A stretch of DNA of 43,841 bases, from contig CALYZE010000016.1 of assembly GCA_945607605.1 (NCBI GenBank), positions 1-43,841 of the forward strand. The letters are read 5' to 3'. The DNA is from an uncultured Bacteroides sp. GTDB taxonomy: Bacteria > Bacteroidota > Bacteroidia > Bacteroidales > Bacteroidaceae. This document shows positions 15,822 through 24,808 of the stretch, piece after piece. Both the position numbers and the translations under genes were made by a program. Numbering within the stretch: the first letter of the stretch is position 1; each line of letters begins with the position of its first letter. Below the pieces are notes generated by a model. The model was given only the letters and a program-made list of their open reading frames with translations, did no database searches and was not told where the DNA came from.

Positions 15822-15829
15822 TATTTTTG
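15822..15829 (+). promoter_or_regulatory. -7 box TATTTTTG for the RND efflux operon
   Basis: TATTTTTG matches TAnnTTTG. A start near 15836 would give a leader of about 72 bases before the adaptor gene. No TTG-type -33 element is clear at the usual spacing, so activation may be needed. Confidence 0.4.
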
Positions 15830-15907
15830 TAGACAAAAAACTAGATAAAGGCATTTAGTTTCCTTCCAAAATCAAAGCGTAAATTATACACAGAGAATAA
15901 CAAAAGT

Positions 15908-17083
15908 ATGAAGAGTAGATTAGGATTATTAGTAGGTTGCCTGATACTGTTAAGCAGTTGTGGACAAGGTGACAAAAACACAGGGAAGACTCCCGAATTT
16001 GCAGTAATTGAGGTAAAGACTACCACTGCCAACTTAACCAATAGCTACCCTGCTACCATAAAGGGTAAACAAGATGTAGAAATTCGTCCGATGGTGAGTG
16101 GTTTCATCATCAAACTGCACGTAGATGAGGGTGCGGTAGTACATAAAGGGCAGGTGTTGTTCAGCATCGACCCTATTCAATATCAAGCGGCTGTAAATTC
16201 AGCGATAGCGGCTGTTGAAACAGCCAAAGCTGCCGTGAACACACAGGAACTCACTGTTAGCAATAAACGTGAGTTGAATCGGAAGGACATTATCAGCGAC
16301 TATGACCTGAAGATGGGTGAAAATCAATTGGCACAGGCAAGAGCGCAACTGGCACAAGCACAGGCGCAATTGGTTAATGCCAAAAACAACTTGTCATACA
16401 CGCGGGTAACCAGTCCCAGTGATGGTGTAGTAGGTAGTATTCCTTATCGTGTAGGTAGCTTGGTAAGTCCTTCGGTCGAAAACCCGCTAACTACCGTGGC
16501 TGACATATCTAAAATGTATGCCTACTTCTCTATGACTGAAAGACAATTATTGTCGCAGATTCGTGAAGGAGGCAGTACCCAGCAAATTCTGGAAAAGATG
16601 CCGGATGTACAGCTACAACTCATCGACGGAACCATCTATGCCGACAGTGGTCGTGTGGAAACAATCAGCGGAGTCATAGAACAGACTACCGGTTCTGTAA
16701 CCATGCGTGCCTTATTTCCTAACAAACACAATATCTTGCGCAGCGGAAGTACGGGTAACGTAATATTCCCCAATCCGCTACAAAATGTAATCATGATTGC
16801 TCAATCGGCTACCACCGAAATCCAGGACAAGAAATTTGTATTTGTTCTACAACCGGATCATACGCTAAGAAGCACTGAAATTAAAGTGTTCAGCCTGAAT
16901 GACGGTAAGTATTACTACGTGACCGAGGGTCTGAAAGCCGGTGACAAAATCGTCGTTGAAGGTGTACAAAGCTTGAGAGACGGACAGAGCATTGCTCCCA
17001 TCACTCCTGCTGATAAAGAAGCAGAATATCAGAAAGCTTTGCAAGATCAGAAAGCTGGTAACATTCAAACAGCCTTTCAATAA
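15908..17083 (+). CDS. RND efflux periplasmic adaptor (AcrA/MexA-like) lipoprotein
   Basis: The 391-residue membrane-fusion protein links the inner-membrane pump to the outer-membrane channel. A lipoprotein signal ends in LILLSSC (lipidated at about Cys19). The family layout follows: a lipoyl half-motif (RPMVSGFIIKLHVDEGAVVHKGQVLFSID, about 59-87), an alpha-hairpin rich in Ala/Gln (LAQARAQLAQAQAQLVNAKNNL, about 143-164), the second lipoyl half (TRVTSPSDGVVGS), a beta-barrel domain and a membrane-proximal domain (YYVTEGLKAGDKIVVEGVQSLRDGQ). It is the first gene of a three-gene efflux operon, 19 bases before the pump gene. Substrates cannot be predicted. Confidence 0.93.
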   Translation: MKSRLGLLVGCLILLSSCGQGDKNTGKTPEFAVIEVKTTTANLTNSYPATIKGKQDVEIRPMVSGFIIKLHVDEGAVVHKGQVLFSIDPIQYQAAVNSAIAAVETAKAAVNTQELTVSNKRELNRKDIISDYDLKMGENQLAQARAQLAQAQAQLVNAKNNLSYTRVTSPSDGVVGSIPYRVGSLVSPSVENPLTTVADISKMYAYFSMTERQLLSQIREGGSTQQILEKMPDVQLQLIDGTIYADSGRVETISGVIEQTTGSVTMRALFPNKHNILRSGSTGNVIFPNPLQNVIMIAQSATTEIQDKKFVFVLQPDHTLRSTEIKVFSLNDGKYYYVTEGLKAGDKIVVEGVQSLRDGQSIAPITPADKEAEYQKALQDQKAGNIQTAFQ

Positions 17084-17102
17084 CTCCTAAATTGTTCATA
17101 AG

Positions 17103-20100
17103 ATGAAATTAGATAGATTTATTAACCGTCCGGTACTATCAACGGTAATCTCCGTCTTGATGGTAATCTTGGGTATTATTGGTTTGGCAACACTGCCCAT
17201 CACCCAATACCCGGACATCGCACCACCTACCGTTTCGGTAGACGCCACTTATCAGGGTGCCAATGCCCAAACGGTATTGAACTCTGTTATTGCCCCGCTG
17301 GAAGACCAGATTAATGGTGTGGAGAACATGATGTACATGACTTCCAATGCCTCTAACAATGGTTCTGCCGAGATTTCCGTTTACTTCAAGCAAGGAACCG
17401 ATCCCGACATGGCTGCGGTCAATGTACAGAACCGTGTATCTATGGCACAAGGTCTGCTACCGGCGGAAGTAACCAAGGTGGGGGTAACCACACAAAAGCG
17501 GCAGACTTCTATGCTGATGGTTTTCTCCATTTATGATGAAAAAGACCAATATAACATTGAATTCCTAGAGAACTACGCCAACATCAACCTGATTCCGGAA
17601 GTAAAACGTATAAACGGGGTGGGTGACGCCATGGTAATGGGTCTGGACTACTCTATGCGTATCTGGTTAAAGCCCGACGTGATGGCTCAGTACAAGTTGA
17701 TTCCCAACGATGTGGCAGCCTCATTGGCCGAGCAGAACATTGAAGCTGCTCCGGGGCAGTTTGGGGAGCGGGGTAATCAAAGTTTTCAGTACACCATCCG
17801 CTACAAAGGACGCCTGCAACAACCCGAAGAATTTGAGAATATCGTGATCAAAGCTTTGGAAAACGGTGAGGTACTCCGTTTGAAAGACATTGCCGACATT
17901 GAGTTGGGACGCTTGATGTACACCTTCAACAACTCCGTAAACGGTCATAAAGCTGTAACTTGTATCGTGTTCCAGATGGCTGGTAGTAATGCTACCCAAA
18001 CCATCAGCGACATTGAGAATTTGCTGGACGATTATTCTGAAACCTTACCTGCCGGCTTGAAGATCAACATAGCCCAGAGTGCGAACGACTTCTTATTTGC
18101 TTCCATTCATGAAGTAATCAAGACCTTGATTGAAGCGTTTATCCTGGTATTTATTGTAGTATATATCTTCTTGCAAGACATGCGTTCTACGTTAATTCCG
18201 GCAATTGCTATTCCGGTGGCTTTGATTGCAACCTTCTTTGTATTGAAGTTGATTGGTTTCAGTATCAACTTGCTGACTCTTTCGGCGATGGTGCTCGCCA
18301 TTGCGATTGTTGTCGATGATGCCATCGTCGTCGTCGAGGGCGTCCATGCGAAGCTGGACCAGGGCTACAAGTCTGCCCGTACAGCTTCTATCGACGCCAT
18401 GAGTGAATTGGGAGGTGCTATCGTTTCCATTACGTTGGTTATGATGTCTGTATTTATTCCCGTAAGTTTCATGGGTGGTACGGCAGGTACATTCTACCGT
18501 CAGTTCGGTTTGACGATGGCCATCGCTATCGGCTTCTCCGCGGTAAACGCATTGACACTGAGTCCGGCATTGTGTGCCATCTTCTTGAAGCCTCATGACG
18601 AACACGGTGAAAAGAAATCCACTTTTGTCAGTCGGTTCCATACAGCTTTCAATGTTGGTTACGACAAAATGCTGAAGAAGTACAAGAAGAGTACCCTCTT
18701 CTTTATTCAGAAGAAATGGTTGTCTTTGGGACTTGTAGTAGGCTCTATCGTATTACTGATGTTCTTCATGAAAATAACTCCTACCGGCATGGTACCGAAT
18801 GAAGATACAGGTACCATCATGGGTGTGGTGACCTTGCCTCCGGGTACTTCGCAAGAACGTGCCATGGAGGTACTCAACCGAGTTGACAGTCTGGTAGCCG
18901 CCGAACCTGCCGTAGAATCACGCACCTTGATTTCCGGCTATAGCTTCATTGGCGGTCAAGGACCTTCCTACGGTTCCATCATCATCAAATTGAAGGACTG
19001 GGAAGATCGATCTACCATGCAGAACTCCAACATTGTGTACATCACACTCTTTATGCGGGCACAGAAGATCATCAAGGAAGCACAGGTCTTGTTCTTTGCT
19101 CCTCCTATGATTCCTGGTTATTCGGCCTCTAGTGATATTGAACTGAACATGCAGGATAAAACCGGGGGTGACTTAAATCACTTCTTTGACGTAGTTAACA
19201 ACTATAGTGCAGCTTTGGAATTACGTCCGGAAATTAACTCTGCCAAGACCAGCTTTAATCCGAACTTCCCACAATACATGATGGACATCGATGCGGCTGC
19301 TTGTAAGAAAGCCGGACTCAGTCCGAGCGATATTCTCAGCACTATGCAGGGATACTTCGGAGGTCTTTATGCTTCTAACTTCAACAGTTTCGGTAAGATG
19401 TATCGTGTAATGATTCAGGCTGAACCCAATGCAACCAAGAACTTGGAATCTCTATCAAGCATCAAGGTACGCAATGGCGATGAAATGGCTCCTATCTCCC
19501 AGTTTGTATCGATCAAAAAGATCTATGGACCGGACATCATCAGTCGTTTCAACCTTTATACATCCATGAAAGTGATGGTAGCTCCTGCCACAGGTTATAC
19601 TTCCGGACAGGCACTGGCTGCTCTCTCCGAAGTAGCGAAAGAGAACCTGCCTGCAGGCTTTGCCTATGAACTTGGAGGTATGGCACGTGAAGAAGCCGAA
19701 ACGAGCGGTAGTACCACAGGTTTGATTTTTGTGCTTTGTTTCGTATTCGTTTACTTATTACTGAGTGCACAGTACGAAAGTTATATTCTGCCACTTTCCG
19801 TTTTATTATCCATTCCGTTTGGTTTGCTGGGTAGCTTCTTGTTCGTCAACGGTATGAGTGCCATCGGCAACACCCCTGCATTGAAGATGATTATGGGATC
19901 TATGTCCAATGATATCTATATGCAGATTGCCTTAATCATGCTGATGGGTCTGTTGGCAAAGAATGCCATTCTGATTGTAGAGTTTGCACTTGAACGTCGT
20001 AAAATGGGTATGAGTATCACTTGGGCAGCAGTATTGGGAGCAGCAGCCCGTCTGCGTCCTATCTTGATGACTTCCTTGGCAATGATAGTCGGTTTGATTC

Positions 20101-20315
20101 CGCTGATGATGGCTTCGGGTGCAGGAGCCAACGGTAACCGTACCTTAGGTACATCCGCTATCGGGGGTATGTTAATCGGTATGATTCTGCAGATTTTCAT
20201 AGTACCTGCCTTGTTTGTGGTCTTCCAGTATTTACAGGAAAAAGTCACACCGATGCAATGGACCGATGTAGATAACTCGGATGCAGAACCGGAAATTGAA
20301 CAATATACAAAATAG
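17103..20315 (+). CDS. RND efflux pump inner-membrane permease (HAE1/AcrB-like)
   Basis: This 1070-residue proton-driven exporter has the standard 12-helix HAE1 layout: a first helix at 10-29, a large periplasmic loop, helices 2-6, a second loop, and the last five helices. The proton-relay residues are present: Asp405 and Asp406 in AIVVDDAIVVVEG, and Lys953 in GLLAKNAILIVEFA. The N-terminus (FINRPVLSTVISVLMVILG) and the GxTTGLIFVLCFVFVYLLLSAQYES segment are typical. It works with the adaptor before it and the channel after it to expel hydrophobic or amphiphilic compounds from the periplasm and inner membrane. The substrate range is not deducible. Confidence 0.96.
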   Translation: MKLDRFINRPVLSTVISVLMVILGIIGLATLPITQYPDIAPPTVSVDATYQGANAQTVLNSVIAPLEDQINGVENMMYMTSNASNNGSAEISVYFKQGTDPDMAAVNVQNRVSMAQGLLPAEVTKVGVTTQKRQTSMLMVFSIYDEKDQYNIEFLENYANINLIPEVKRINGVGDAMVMGLDYSMRIWLKPDVMAQYKLIPNDVAASLAEQNIEAAPGQFGERGNQSFQYTIRYKGRLQQPEEFENIVIKALENGEVLRLKDIADIELGRLMYTFNNSVNGHKAVTCIVFQMAGSNATQTISDIENLLDDYSETLPAGLKINIAQSANDFLFASIHEVIKTLIEAFILVFIVVYIFLQDMRSTLIPAIAIPVALIATFFVLKLIGFSINLLTLSAMVLAIAIVVDDAIVVVEGVHAKLDQGYKSARTASIDAMSELGGAIVSITLVMMSVFIPVSFMGGTAGTFYRQFGLTMAIAIGFSAVNALTLSPALCAIFLKPHDEHGEKKSTFVSRFHTAFNVGYDKMLKKYKKSTLFFIQKKWLSLGLVVGSIVLLMFFMKITPTGMVPNEDTGTIMGVVTLPPGTSQERAMEVLNRVDSLVAAEPAVESRTLISGYSFIGGQGPSYGSIIIKLKDWEDRSTMQNSNIVYITLFMRAQKIIKEAQVLFFAPPMIPGYSASSDIELNMQDKTGGDLNHFFDVVNNYSAALELRPEINSAKTSFNPNFPQYMMDIDAAACKKAGLSPSDILSTMQGYFGGLYASNFNSFGKMYRVMIQAEPNATKNLESLSSIKVRNGDEMAPISQFVSIKKIYGPDIISRFNLYTSMKVMVAPATGYTSGQALAALSEVAKENLPAGFAYELGGMAREEAETSGSTTGLIFVLCFVFVYLLLSAQYESYILPLSVLLSIPFGLLGSFLFVNGMSAIGNTPALKMIMGSMSNDIYMQIALIMLMGLLAKNAILIVEFALERRKMGMSITWAAVLGAAARLRPILMTSLAMIVGLIPLMMASGAGANGNRTLGTSAIGGMLIGMILQIFIVPALFVVFQYLQEKVTPMQWTDVDNSDAEPEIEQYTK

Positions 20316-20403
20316 AGAGTAATTATTAAATGTTGATATGCATTCGTTTGCCCTATGACACTTCAATCCATATCCGACATTTGCAATCTAAGAATTAGAT
20401 AAT

Positions 20404-21795
20404 ATGAAGAAAGTACTATTCTTGATGTGTGCAACTGCTCTACTAAGCAGTTGCCATATCTACAAATCATACGACAGACCCGATGACATCCATGCCGACG
20501 GCTTGTATCGTGATACAGCTACGGTAAACGATATCCTCGTTTCAGATACGGCCAACTTCGGGAATCTGCCTTGGCGGGAGGTCTTTACAGATCCGCAATT
20601 GCAGACACTCATCGAACAAGCGCTGATCGACAACGCCGATCTGCGTAACGCCGCACTGAATGTGAAGCAGGCACAAGCAGCACTAATGTCTGCACGTCTG
20701 GCTTATGCTCCTATGTTGGGGCTCTCTCCACAAGGGATTGTCAGCAGCTGGGACAAAGGTAAAGCGACGCAGACTTACTCATTACCTGTAACCGCCAGTT
20801 GGCAAATAGACCTCTTCGGTCAGTTGCTGAACCCGAAACGTAATGCGCAAGTTTCGCTGAAGCAGACACAGTTCTACGAACAAGCTGTACAAACTCAAGT
20901 CATTGCCCATGTAGCCAATATGTACTACACTTTGTTGATGCTCGATTGTCAGCTACAAATAACTGAAGGTACGGTTGATATCCTGAAGCGCAATATGGAA
21001 ACCGTGGAAGCCATGAAAGATGCAGGTATATACGGTACGACCTCTGCGGCTGTAGAGCAAAGCCGCACCGCCTATGCGCAAGTCATGACATCGCTACCCG
21101 ATATTCGTCAAAGCATTCGCGAAACAGAAAACGCACTCTGCCTTATGCTAAACCAACCGGCACAAAGAATCGCTCGCGGAGTATTGGCATCACAACAATT
21201 GCCGGTAGAGTTCTCCGTTGGTATTCCCTTGCAGTTACTCTCCAACCGTCCGGATGTGAAAGCTGCCGAGATGTCATTGGCATCCAGCTACTATAATACC
21301 AACAGTGCACGCGCAGCCTTCTACCCACAGATTACACTGAGTGGGTCGGCAGGTTGGACCAACAGTGCCGGTTCGGCAATTGTCAATCCGGGTAAGTTGT
21401 TGGCTTCTGCTATTGGCTCATTGACACAACCCTTATTCTACCGTGGCACCAACATAGCTCGTTTGAAACAGGCAAAGGCACAAGAGGAACAAGCCAAGAT
21501 TCAATTTCAAACCTCCCTGCTTTATGCCGGAAATGAAGTAAGCAATGCCTTGTATCAATATCAGATGACTGCAGAAAAAGCCACTTCACGCAAGGTTCAA
21601 GTAAATTCTGCCCGTAAAGCTGCAGAAGATACCAAAGAATTGTTTAAATTAGGCACGTCAACTTATCTCGAAATTCTGTCGGCCGAGCAATCTTATCTCA
21701 GCGCACAACTTTCAGAGGTATCTGATACCTTTGCCAGCATGCAGGCTGTGGTCAGCTTGTATCAGGCACTTGGAGGAGGAAGAGAAGAATTGTGA
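20404..21795 (+). CDS. RND efflux outer-membrane channel lipoprotein (OprM/NodT-like)
   Basis: The 463-residue protein starts with a lipoprotein signal (MKKVLFLMCATALLSSC), so it should be acylated at Cys17. It then shows two repeated outer-membrane-efflux-protein halves: LPWREVFTDPQLQTLIEQAL and NADLRNAALNVKQAQAALM in the first, and LLSNRPDVKAAEMSLASSYYNTNSARAAFYPQITLSG in the second. These build the trimeric TolC-type barrel and periplasmic alpha-tunnel. It lies 88 bases after the pump gene with no obvious promoter or terminator between, and completes the tripartite pump. Confidence 0.93.
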   Translation: MKKVLFLMCATALLSSCHIYKSYDRPDDIHADGLYRDTATVNDILVSDTANFGNLPWREVFTDPQLQTLIEQALIDNADLRNAALNVKQAQAALMSARLAYAPMLGLSPQGIVSSWDKGKATQTYSLPVTASWQIDLFGQLLNPKRNAQVSLKQTQFYEQAVQTQVIAHVANMYYTLLMLDCQLQITEGTVDILKRNMETVEAMKDAGIYGTTSAAVEQSRTAYAQVMTSLPDIRQSIRETENALCLMLNQPAQRIARGVLASQQLPVEFSVGIPLQLLSNRPDVKAAEMSLASSYYNTNSARAAFYPQITLSGSAGWTNSAGSAIVNPGKLLASAIGSLTQPLFYRGTNIARLKQAKAQEEQAKIQFQTSLLYAGNEVSNALYQYQMTAEKATSRKVQVNSARKAAEDTKELFKLGTSTYLEILSAEQSYLSAQLSEVSDTFASMQAVVSLYQALGGGREEL

Positions 21796-21853
21796 TTAAT
21801 CACCAGACACTCTGCATTAATCATTCAACATAAATCATCAAATATTGAAAAAC

Positions 21854-22621
21854 ATGATTAGTCCATTAGCTTACGTAGATCCTACCGCAAAAATCGGACA
21901 AAATGTAACGATTCAGCCTTTCGCCTATGTTGAGGAAGACGTGGAAATCGGTGACAATTGCATCATCATGTCCGGTGCAAGAATTCTCAAAGGTACCCGC
22001 ATGGGGAAGAGTAACAAAGTGCACCACGGCGCAGTGCTGAGCAGCGAGCCGCAAGATTTCCATTATACCGGTGATGAGAGTCAATTGATCATTGGTGACA
22101 ACAATGACATTCGTGAAAATGTAGTTGTCAGTCGTGCTACTTATGCGGGTCAAAGTACCCGCATCGGCAATGATAACTATCTGATGGACGGTGTACACCT
22201 CTGTCACGATGTACAGATAGGTAATCATTGCGTGCTAGGTATTAAAACTACCGTAGCAGGTGAATCCCAAGTAGACGATTATACCATCTTAAGTAGTAAT
22301 GTTATCGTCCATCAATCTTGCCACATTGGAAGTTGGGTGCTGATTCAAGCGGGTTGCCGTATTTCAAAGGATGTTCCGCCTTATGTCATCATGAAAGGTA
22401 ATCCTACTAAATACCACGGAGTCAATGCGGCGGTGTTGCAACATAAGAATCAAACGTCTGAACGCATCTTAAGGCATATTGTGAATGCTTATCGCCTGAT
22501 TTATCAGGGTAATTTCAGTTTGCAAGATGCCTTGCAGAAGATTGAGGATCAAGTACCGATGAGTGATGAAATACGCAACATCATTCACTTTATCAATGAT
22601 TCTAAAGGGATTGTGAAGTAG
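21854..22621 (+). CDS. LpxA-like UDP-N-acetylglucosamine acyltransferase
   Basis: The 255-residue protein has the hexapeptide-repeat left-handed beta-helix and helical C-terminus of LpxA, which attaches a hydroxyacyl chain to UDP-GlcNAc in the first step of lipid A synthesis. The catalytic His118 is in GVHLCHD. The IRENVVVSRAT and KDVPPYVIMKGNPTKYHGVN blocks and the C-terminal EIRNIIHFINDSKGIV follow the family. Differences occur around the acyl-chain pocket: the segment aligned with E. coli GGCSG reads QAGCR. It follows the efflux genes rather than an lpxD-lpxC/fabZ cluster, so it is probably a paralog with a possibly different acyl or sugar substrate. ATG 21854 is preferred over TTG 21845. 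Confidence 0.8.
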   Translation: MISPLAYVDPTAKIGQNVTIQPFAYVEEDVEIGDNCIIMSGARILKGTRMGKSNKVHHGAVLSSEPQDFHYTGDESQLIIGDNNDIRENVVVSRATYAGQSTRIGNDNYLMDGVHLCHDVQIGNHCVLGIKTTVAGESQVDDYTILSSNVIVHQSCHIGSWVLIQAGCRISKDVPPYVIMKGNPTKYHGVNAAVLQHKNQTSERILRHIVNAYRLIYQGNFSLQDALQKIEDQVPMSDEIRNIIHFINDSKGIVK

Positions 22622-22706
22622 TGAGTCTTTTCAGGCATAAACCGCGTAAGCAAGCACGGACAACCTGCCTTTACGGGTGAAGAATGAGCTTCCTCCCCTC
22701 AATGAG

Positions 22707-22768
22707 TAACGTCATAGAAAGTGACCATCCTGCAAAGGGCGGTGAAGCACAATCTATGACGTTATTTT
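22707..22768 (+). terminator. Long-armed stem-loop terminator after the LpxA-like gene
   Basis: A perfect 12-base arm TAACGTCATAGA (22707-22718) pairs with TCTATGACGTTA (22753-22764) around a 34-base loop and is followed by TTTT. It lies in the 183-base gap between convergent genes. The loop is unusually long and GC-richer than its surroundings. Apart from this structure, no gene was seen in the gap. Confidence 0.6.
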
Positions 22769-22804
22769 AGATATAATAAGGGTGAGTCTTATAGAAGCTT
22801 TTAG

Positions 22805-23542
22805 TTATTCCATATTCAACAACCCGAAGAACTCCGGACAGTGAAAGTTGGGCTTCTCCAATTCGATGGGATTCCAAGATAGAAAATGGGGAGTCTGAAG
22901 CTTGTCGCCACACTTATAAAAGTTGGCACGGATGGATTTACCATCCAATGAAGTAATGGTATGCAAGAAGAAGGCAGAGTAAGGAATCACCAAAGCTACT
23001 TCCCAGCTACATTCACCGACTCTTTCCGCAAAAGCTTCACGGCCTAAAGAAGCCCAACGTTGAACCTGGTCGAGCACCTCTTGTGAAGCATGTTGGCGAT
23101 TTGCGCGTCCGGCACCTGCACCGATAAGCAATGTTCCTATACAATTGCACTCCACATTATAATATACTCCGTCGTTAGCAGGAACAGAGAAGAACTCCAC
23201 ACAAGCATCTTCCCACACCGGACCGTTGTCTCGCCCTGCAACCGCAGCCACACTGGCTTCTTTCACTTTATAGTGCAATAAGATAGCATCGTCTGTATGC
23301 GCAATGCGAAACTCCACATCGGGACGATAAGGATATTCGGAAGCCCAGTTCACTGACTTTATAGGCTGGAAATCCACTTTTTCTTTATCCAGAAGAGCAG
23401 GAACCGATTCTACCGGTATGTTTGCCGCACTTACTTTTTTTACATTCAGTTCTTTCATTTTACTATTTTGAGGATTGATTGCAAACAACGGCAGAACATA
23501 AAGAGCAGCCGCTATCATCATTAAATACTTTTTCAGAGACAT
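22805..23542 (-). CDS. Carbohydrate-binding family 9-like (CBM9-like) secreted protein
   Basis: The 245-residue protein begins with a likely signal peptide (KKYLMMIAAALYVLPLFA). A beta-sandwich resembling the CBM9-type domain follows: YRPDVEFRIAHTDDAILLHYKVKE, then VWEDACVEFFSVPANDGVYYNVECNCIGTLL, then WEVALVIPYSAFF. Such domains bind sugar chain ends in glycosidases, but stand-alone Bacteroides members have no proven role. The start overlaps the upstream kinase-like gene by 10 bases, so the two are translationally coupled, which hints at a role in amino-sugar or glycan handling. A start at ATG 23458 (MKELNVKKV) would remove the signal peptide, so the export call depends on the longer start. 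Confidence 0.78.
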   Translation of the reverse strand: MSLKKYLMMIAAALYVLPLFAINPQNSKMKELNVKKVSAANIPVESVPALLDKEKVDFQPIKSVNWASEYPYRPDVEFRIAHTDDAILLHYKVKEASVAAVAGRDNGPVWEDACVEFFSVPANDGVYYNVECNCIGTLLIGAGAGRANRQHASQEVLDQVQRWASLGREAFAERVGECSWEVALVIPYSAFFLHTITSLDGKSIRANFYKCGDKLQTPHFLSWNPIELEKPNFHCPEFFGLLNME

Positions 23543-24615
23543 GAGACTATGAATTTTTGCATGTCCGGAGTATGTGCCTCTACGCTCTGCAGCAGCTTAA
23601 ACTGAGCTTTGGTACGTACAAGGTTATGTTCCGGATATTGTGTTTTATAATAAGTATCTCCATTGATATAATCAGCCAGGAAGCGTACACACTGCATATA
23701 AGGAAAAAGAGCTGCTGCATAAGGCAGATTCTCAATCTCTATCGGCAACAGAAATGATTTACCCGACTCCAGATAACCTTTTGTGAAAGCTTTAAATATT
23801 TCCATATTGAAATTCACATTATCCAGATTTTTGTCGTCTTCCAAACCGGTATTAGCTCCTGAACGGAGGAAATCACCAAAGTCGGAAAAGATGTAGCTGG
23901 GCATTACAGTATCCAAGTCAATAACGCAGAGCACAGTTCCATCTTCATCGAACATCATATTATTCACCTTAGTGTCGCAATGGCAAACACGTTTGGGAAG
24001 CTTGCCTTCACGGTGCAAACGTTCTGCCTTGCACATCTCTTCAGCACGCTTCTCTATCTCGTCTACGAAATATTGCACCTCCTTGACACGCCCGGCAGCA
24101 TCGGCAGTTATGGCATCCCGAAGTTGCTTCAAACGGAATTCCATGTTATGGAAATCAGGAATAGTCTCGCCCAACGTATCGGGAATGTCAGCAAGCATAG
24201 CTTGGAAGTTGCCGAAAGCAGCCCCTGCATAGTAAGAGTATTCCGGATTCACCGTTTCGTAGGTCTTGGCACGAGGAATAAAGGTCATGATACGCCAGTA
24301 GTTCTCACCGTCGTACCAGTAAGTCTTTCCACCAGTAGCCTGAATGAAATGAAGAACTTTACGGTCGATATCCGTTTCTCCCTTTTCTTCCAGTTTCTTG
24401 CGGATATGACCGGTTACAGCATCAATGTTTGCCTGCAACCTTTCCACATTCTGAAAAATAGTATGATTGATACGTTGTAGTACATAATCCGGTTCTTCTG
24501 TCTCAACGGTAGTTACTTTATACGTATCGTTAATCAACCCCGATCCTAAAGGTTTAATTTCCTGAACCGTACCCTTAATTTGAAAATGAGATACAATAGA
24601 TAAAAGGTCTTTCAT
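23533..24615 (-). CDS. APH-fold sugar kinase resembling N-acetylhexosamine 1-kinase (NahK-like)
   Basis: The 360-residue protein has the choline/aminoglycoside-kinase fold. The catalytic loop is VCHCDTKVNNMMF (candidate catalytic Asp214), followed by CVIDLDTVMPSYIFSDFGDFLRSGANTG. That block closely resembles NahK of bifidobacteria, which phosphorylates GlcNAc or GalNAc at C1 in the mucin/milk-glycan salvage route; the length (about 360) also fits. The N-terminal PLGSGLINDTYKV is the ATP-binding strand-loop region. It is not expected to be an antibiotic-resistance enzyme. ATG 24615 is preferred over 24645. It is coupled to a CBM9-like gene by a 10-base overlap. Sugar specificity is inferred only. 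Confidence 0.8.
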   Translation of the reverse strand: MKDLLSIVSHFQIKGTVQEIKPLGSGLINDTYKVTTVETEEPDYVLQRINHTIFQNVERLQANIDAVTGHIRKKLEEKGETDIDRKVLHFIQATGGKTYWYDGENYWRIMTFIPRAKTYETVNPEYSYYAGAAFGNFQAMLADIPDTLGETIPDFHNMEFRLKQLRDAITADAAGRVKEVQYFVDEIEKRAEEMCKAERLHREGKLPKRVCHCDTKVNNMMFDEDGTVLCVIDLDTVMPSYIFSDFGDFLRSGANTGLEDDKNLDNVNFNMEIFKAFTKGYLESGKSFLLPIEIENLPYAAALFPYMQCVRFLADYINGDTYYKTQYPEHNLVRTKAQFKLLQSVEAHTPDMQKFIVSCL

Positions 24616-24666
24616 GATCGTTAATAAATTAATTTTAATGTACATAGAGATGCTCTTTATTATATA

Positions 24667-24687
24667 CTAAAAGGTATATACCGTTAG
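24667..24687. promoter_or_regulatory. Palindrome GGTATATACC at the kinase-like gene start site
   Basis: CTAA-AA-GGTATATACC-G-TTAG: a perfect 10-bp core (24673-24682) with outer matching CTAA/TTAG arms. It lies just downstream of the predicted minus-strand transcription start (about 24690), a usual place for a repressor operator. It could also fold in the leader RNA. Confidence 0.4.
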
Positions 24688-24696
24688 ATGAGCCTT

Positions 24697-24704
24697 CAAA
24701 ATTA
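24697..24704 (-). promoter_or_regulatory. -7 box TAATTTTG for the NahK-like/CBM9 operon
   Basis: On the minus strand TAATTTTG fits TAnnTTTG and gives a leader of about 75 bases before ATG 24615. No convincing -33 element. Confidence 0.4.
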
Positions 24705-24808
24705 GATATTATAATAGACATAACCTCAGAAACGTCTAAAGAAATGAGAATCCTTGCACAAAATATACCTAAATTTGTCACTGAAACTCTAATAAGACTT
24801 CAGAAGTA

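Noticed and set aside
18192-18641. Minus-strand open frame of 149 codons inside the RND pump gene
   Set aside because: It is opposite conserved RND coding sequence; its composition is His/Arg/Thr-biased and unlike a real protein.
23533-24615. Aminoglycoside resistance phosphotransferase
   Set aside because: The fold is shared, but the active-site blocks match N-acetylhexosamine kinases and the neighbour is a sugar-binding-type protein.
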